Source: CAZXCK01 sp964639225
GTDB taxonomy: Bacteria; Chloroflexota; Anaerolineae; Aggregatilineales; Phototrophicaceae
Reading direction: 5' to 3'
Assembly (NCBI GenBank): GCA_964639225.1
Contig: CAZXCK010000155.1
Location: 1 to 9,025 of the forward strand
DNA length: 9,025 bases
Positions 6,372-9,025 of the stretch are shown one piece after another. The notes beneath the pieces were generated by a model. The model searched no databases, was not told the DNA's origin, and saw only the letters and a list, made by a program, of their open reading frames with translations. Every line of letters starts with the position of its first letter. Position 1 is the stretch's first letter. The translations under genes and the position numbers were made by a program.

Positions 6372-7838
6372 ATGCCACTGTTTACACCCGGAAACCGCTC
6401 ACAGTCCGTTTTCCATCCGCTGAAGAAGCAACCGCTCACCGAGCGGCTTCTGGGGCGGCTCGAACGAGTCGTCAAAGGGCCGTTGTTTGGCTGTCGCATG
6501 TGTGGCAACTGTCTGCTTCAGGAGACCGCCTTCATCTGCCCGATGACCTGCCCGAAGGGCCTGCGCAACGGACCCTGCGGCGGGTCCACATCAGAGATGT
6601 GCTATGTCGATGAGCGTTATCCCTGTGTGTGGTATAAGATTTACGAGCGCGCCTTCAGCATGGGCCGCGAAGAGATGCTGCTGGAAGTGCTGCCGCCGCT
6701 TGACTGGGACCGGGTGGGGGGCAACACCTGGGACGATGTGTGGCAGCAGGTGCGCCGGGTCGGCGTGAAGAAGGTCGTCTCCGGCCTGGCGACGCGCGAC
6801 GCTGCCCAGCGCACCCGCACCTGGGACTCGGTGTTCCAGCCCGTGCGCCAACCGGACTGGTGGCAGGGCGATTCAGAATATCACCCGCCAGCCTACGACG
6901 AACCCGCCTCGGAACTCGAACGACGACTCCGGGCAGGCGAATTTGTCGTCGCCGCCGAGATCGCCCCGCCGCAGACGGTGAAAACGAATAAACTGCGCGA
7001 GCACATCCAGGCCATCAGGCCGTATGTCGCCGCCATCAACTTCACCGATAACCCCTCAGCGACGCCGCGCATGTCAAGCCAGGCGTGCAGCATGGTCGCC
7101 CTGGAATACGGCGCGGACCCCATTATGCAGCTTACCGCCCGCGATCGCACGCGCACCGGCCTGCAATCCGAAGTCATTGGCGCCAACGCGCTGGGTGTGC
7201 GTAACATGCTGGTGATCGCCGGTGACCACAGCCGCCTGGGACCGCGCCCCATGAGCCGCGCCGATGTCGTCGATGTTGATGCTGTGCAGGAACTCTGGAT
7301 ACTGCGCCGTATGCGCGACGAGGGCCAGTACCTGGGGGGCAAAACGATCAAATTCCCGCCGCGCTTTTTCCTGGGAGCGGCGGCGTCACCGTTCGCCTCG
7401 GAGCCGCGTTTCCAGGCACTGCGCGAACACAAGAAAGTCAACGCTGGCGCGCAGTTCTTCCAGACCAACGTCGTCTTCGACCCCGACGGCCTCGATATCT
7501 GGCTGGGTGAACTCGATAAGCGCGGCATTCTGGATAAAGTTTACATCCTGATCGGCATCACGCCGCTAAAGAACCTGCGCGTCGCCCAGTACATGCACGA
7601 AAATGTACCTGGAATCAAAGTGCCGCAGCACATTCTCAAACGCATGGAAGCCGCTGGCGATAACGCCGCCGAGGAAGGTGTGACCATCACGCTGGAGCTG
7701 ATCGAAGCGGTGCGCCGCAAGCCAGGCGTAAACGGTGTCCATATCATGGCGGTTGGCTGGGAAGACATCGTGCCGCGCATCGTCACCGAGGCCGGGCTGG
7801 CGCCCAACCCGCTGCCCACCGACCCGCCCACGTCGTAA
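6372..7838 (+). CDS. metF: Methylenetetrahydrofolate reductase, MetV-MetF fusion
   Basis: A 488-residue fusion. The N-terminal part (about 25-165) is a MetV-like domain (MTHFR_C family) with a Cys-rich core: CRMCGNC (41-47), CPMTC (56-60), GPCGG (67-71), then Cys77 and Cys85, eight cysteines in all, suggesting Fe-S and/or zinc sites. The C-terminal part (about 180-475) is the flavin-binding TIM barrel of MetF: AAEIAPP with Glu196, INFTDNPSATPR, QLTARDRTR, AGDHSRLGPR and GAQFFQTNVVFD. In acetogens MetV and MetF are separate subunits of one complex that reduces methylene-THF to methyl-THF; here they are one chain. The MetV part probably relays electrons to the flavin (inference). The linker 165-180 is acidic and Pro/Tyr-rich. 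The ATG at 6372 lies 22 bases after the methyltransferase stop with only a weak ribosome site. Its TAA lies inside a tandem repeat. Confidence 0.9.
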   Translation: MPLFTPGNRSQSVFHPLKKQPLTERLLGRLERVVKGPLFGCRMCGNCLLQETAFICPMTCPKGLRNGPCGGSTSEMCYVDERYPCVWYKIYERAFSMGREEMLLEVLPPLDWDRVGGNTWDDVWQQVRRVGVKKVVSGLATRDAAQRTRTWDSVFQPVRQPDWWQGDSEYHPPAYDEPASELERRLRAGEFVVAAEIAPPQTVKTNKLREHIQAIRPYVAAINFTDNPSATPRMSSQACSMVALEYGADPIMQLTARDRTRTGLQSEVIGANALGVRNMLVIAGDHSRLGPRPMSRADVVDVDAVQELWILRRMRDEGQYLGGKTIKFPPRFFLGAAASPFASEPRFQALREHKKVNAGAQFFQTNVVFDPDGLDIWLGELDKRGILDKVYILIGITPLKNLRVAQYMHENVPGIKVPQHILKRMEAAGDNAAEEGVTITLELIEAVRRKPGVNGVHIMAVGWEDIVPRIVTEAGLAPNPLPTDPPTS

Positions 7839-7858
7839 GGGCGTGCTACAGCGCGCCC
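7839..7858 (+). terminator. Hairpin 1 directly after the metVF stop codon
   Basis: GGGCGTGC (7839-7846) pairs with GCGCGCCC (7851-7858) around the loop TACA. The stem has 8 bp, with one G-U pair in RNA. It begins one base after the TAA (7836-7838). There is no T-tract, so it is either a U-less terminator or an mRNA 3'-end stabiliser. Its position and strength support a role at the end of the C1 operon. Confidence 0.55.
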
Positions 7859-7878
7859 ACCGACTCGCCACGTCGTAA

Positions 7879-7898
7879 GGGCGTGCTACAGCGCGCCC
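7879..7898 (+). terminator. Hairpin 2, exact copy of hairpin 1
   Basis: All 20 bases of hairpin 1 recur 40 bases downstream: an 8-bp stem 7879-7886 with 7891-7898 and loop TACA. Perfect identity of the stem-loop, while flanking bases differ slightly, suggests recent duplication or selection on the structure. Again no T-tract follows. Two strong hairpins in series could make termination more complete before the restriction gene. Confidence 0.5.
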
Positions 7899-7945
7899 GC
7901 CGACTACAGCGCCCCCCCAGATCACCTGCGCCCACCAGCGGAATA

Positions 7946-7954
7946 TGGTAGAAT
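7946..7954 (+). promoter_or_regulatory. Candidate extended -10 promoter for the Mrr-like gene
   Basis: TGG followed by TAGAAT (7949-7954) matches the extended -10 pattern TGnTATAAT with one mismatch. No clear -35 lies upstream, which extended -10 promoters tolerate. Transcription would start near 7961, about 54 bases before ATG 8015. The site lies just after the repeat hairpins, consistent with a separate transcription unit. Confidence 0.38.
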
Positions 7955-8014
7955 GATCCCGTTAATGCGAACATCTGAGCCATGCCATTGATGACATATT
8001 GCGGGAGCTAGTTG

Positions 8015-8884
8015 ATGAGTACAAAGACCGGACCCAAATTCGTTCAGTATTTTGGCAGTGTACTCGATGCGCTCAGAGAGTTGGGTGGTTCAGGCCGCCC
8101 CAGTGAAATAATTGACTATCTTGCAGCGAATCTTGAAATCGACGAAACGGAATCGGAATTATTGGCTGACGGCACGCCCAGATTCAACAAGAACATCAAT
8201 TGGGCACGATTCTATCTGGCGAAGGCTGGGCTGATTGATGGTTCGAAGCGGGGTGTGTGGGCATTGACTGAGGAAGGGCTGAAAACACGGCTTACACACA
8301 AAGATGCACTCCTCATATTTGACAATGTTCACAAGGAGTTTCGGTCCGAATTACCGTCAAAGCCGAAAGACTACGAAAACTCAGAAGTCACTGAAGATGA
8401 AATAATGGATAGCACGGACCACCGCAAAGCTGTTATGCGAGTGCTCACCGAATTGCCAGCAGCCGGTTTTGAAAGACTCTGTCAGCGTATCCTGCGAGAA
8501 TCCGGATTTGAACGAGTTACCGTTACTGGTCGAAGTGGTGATGGCGGGATTGATGGGCAGGGAATTCTCCGCGTCAATCATTTTGTGAGTTTCCAGGTGT
8601 GTTTTCAGTGTAAGCGATATACGGGCACGGTTGGCGCACCAGTGGTGAGAGATTTTCGGGGATCTATCATGGGCCGGGCAGATAAGGGGATTATCATGAC
8701 AACGGGTGTGTTTTCGAGCGATGCTCGCAAGGAAGCAACCCGCGACGGCGCGACGCCCATCGAATTGGTTGATGGAGATCAGATTGTCGAGATGTTAGAA
8801 GAACTGGAGCTCGGTCTTGTCAAGAAAAAGACAATTACCATTTTTGACGTCGATACACAGTTCTTTGATGAATTCCGCGAGTAA
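8015..8884 (+). CDS. mrr: Mrr-family (type IV-like) restriction endonuclease
   Basis: A 289-residue two-domain nuclease. Residues about 5-95 form an Mrr_N-type winged helix (FVQYFGSVLDALRELGG, then FNKNINWARFYLAKAGLID and GVWALTEEGL). Residues about 145-263 are the Mrr_cat PD-(D/E)xK domain: LPAAGFERLCQRIL, then SGDGGIDGQGIL with Asp180 as a metal ligand, then FQCKRY with Gln198 and Lys200 completing the D...QxK active site, and IIMTTGVFSSDARKEA. Family members cut modified DNA and need no partner methylase; none is seen here. ATG 8015 is preferred over TTG 8012 because GGGAG (8003-8007) is seven bases upstream. Its base composition is clearly poorer in GC, with more A/T third positions, than the C1 genes, which suggests horizontal acquisition. 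The acidic, charged linker (110-135) separates the domains. All catalytic residues are present, so it is probably active. Confidence 0.9.
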   Translation: MSTKTGPKFVQYFGSVLDALRELGGSGRPSEIIDYLAANLEIDETESELLADGTPRFNKNINWARFYLAKAGLIDGSKRGVWALTEEGLKTRLTHKDALLIFDNVHKEFRSELPSKPKDYENSEVTEDEIMDSTDHRKAVMRVLTELPAAGFERLCQRILRESGFERVTVTGRSGDGGIDGQGILRVNHFVSFQVCFQCKRYTGTVGAPVVRDFRGSIMGRADKGIIMTTGVFSSDARKEATRDGATPIELVDGDQIVEMLEELELGLVKKKTITIFDVDTQFFDEFRE

Positions 8885-8922
8885 GCGGCGCGGGCCAGCC
8901 CAAGCTGTTTGACTGACCGCCC

Positions 8923-9025
8923 TCACGCGCCTTCGTCAAGAATACGCTGGATGAGATCGTAGCGGCTGGCGATGTCCTGGCGGTCGTTCGGCTCCGGGAT
9001 GGTCTTGTCGCTGGTGCGCTTAATC
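8923..9025 (-). CDS. C-terminal end of an unidentified minus-strand gene (cut by window edge)
   Basis: The minus strand is open from the window edge to a TGA at 8923-8925. The last 34 residues begin IKRTSDKTIPEPNDR and end SRYDLIQRILDEGA. Nearly every codon ends in G or C, as in the window's other native genes, which supports real coding. I do not recognise the family. It converges on the Mrr-like gene with 38 bases between stops; only a 4-bp GGGC/GCCC hairpin (8892-8901) lies there. Confidence 0.6.
   Translation of the reverse strand, partial: IKRTSDKTIPEPNDRQDIASRYDLIQRILDEGA

Larger units (their letters stand above)
7818..7918 (+). repeat. Tandem repeat, ~40-bp unit, 2.4 copies, over the metVF stop codon
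   Basis: Unit 1 is 7818-7858 (41 bases) and unit 2 is 7859-7898 (40 bases). From 7828 and 7868 onward they match at 37 of 38 positions; the left part differs by one substitution and one missing C. A degenerate third piece (7899-7918) repeats CCGACT and CTACAGCGC before running into seven C. Each unit carries ACGTCGTAA, so the metVF stop codon and its last codons are part of the duplication, and each contains an 8-bp hairpin. It looks like a local duplication of the gene end plus its terminator hairpin. Confidence 0.9.

Noticed and set aside
5318..6508. Long minus-strand open frame of 396 codons opposite the methyltransferase
   Set aside because: It is a mirror of a high-GC coding strand. Its translation shows no recognisable domain and the plus-strand protein has strong motifs throughout.
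7818..7918. Repeat array as a CRISPR
   Set aside because: The units are directly adjacent with no spacers, they overlap a coding end, and no cas genes are present.

Overview
The window is a GC-rich stretch (about 60% by eye) of bacterial chromosome with eight complete protein genes, one gene remnant and two genes cut by the window edges. No tRNA, rRNA, CRISPR array or insertion sequence is visible. The gene set would fit Chloroflexota (Anaerolineae-like): a CcmC/CcmD heme-handling pair, a MetV-MetF fusion beside a methyltetrahydrofolate methyltransferase, a NarL-type two-component pair and a Dph6-like PP-loop protein. This assignment is an inference from gene style; the window carries no marker gene.

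Layout. (1) 1-42: possible tail of a plus-strand gene, then a strong 12-bp hairpin terminator (44-73). (2) Minus strand, 1648-167: a patatin-like lipase, followed directly and in the same frame by a start-less piece of a DUF1697 protein. (3) Plus strand, 1837-2708: ccmC and a ccmD-like 46-residue membrane peptide, with overlapping stop and start codons. The divergent 1649-1836 gap holds a plausible patatin promoter. (4) Minus strand, 4425-2714: a NarL/LuxR response regulator and a histidine kinase, translationally coupled. The kinase has almost no N-terminal sensor but ends in a cysteine-rich YHS domain. (5) Plus strand, 4654-5292: a Dph6-related ATP pyrophosphatase with its own candidate promoter. 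(6) Plus strand, 5498-7838: a two-gene C1 module, a pterin-binding methyltransferase followed by a MetV-MetF fused methylenetetrahydrofolate reductase. A tandem ~40-bp repeat containing two identical hairpins sits on the stop codon of the second gene. (7) Plus strand, 8015-8884: an Mrr-type restriction endonuclease with visibly lower GC than its neighbours, probably acquired horizontally. (8) 9025-8923, minus strand: the C-terminal end of an unidentified gene.

How the genes work together. The C1 pair should reduce methylene-THF to methyl-THF and move the methyl group to a corrinoid carrier. The kinase and regulator form one signalling unit, and its YHS tail suggests a metal or redox input. 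CcmC and CcmD handle heme for cytochrome c maturation. The remaining genes look like independent neighbours. The best leads are the kinase-YHS architecture, the MetV-MetF fusion beside the methyltransferase, the tandem hairpin repeat and the in-frame DUF1697 remnant. None of them establishes a wholly new system from this window alone.
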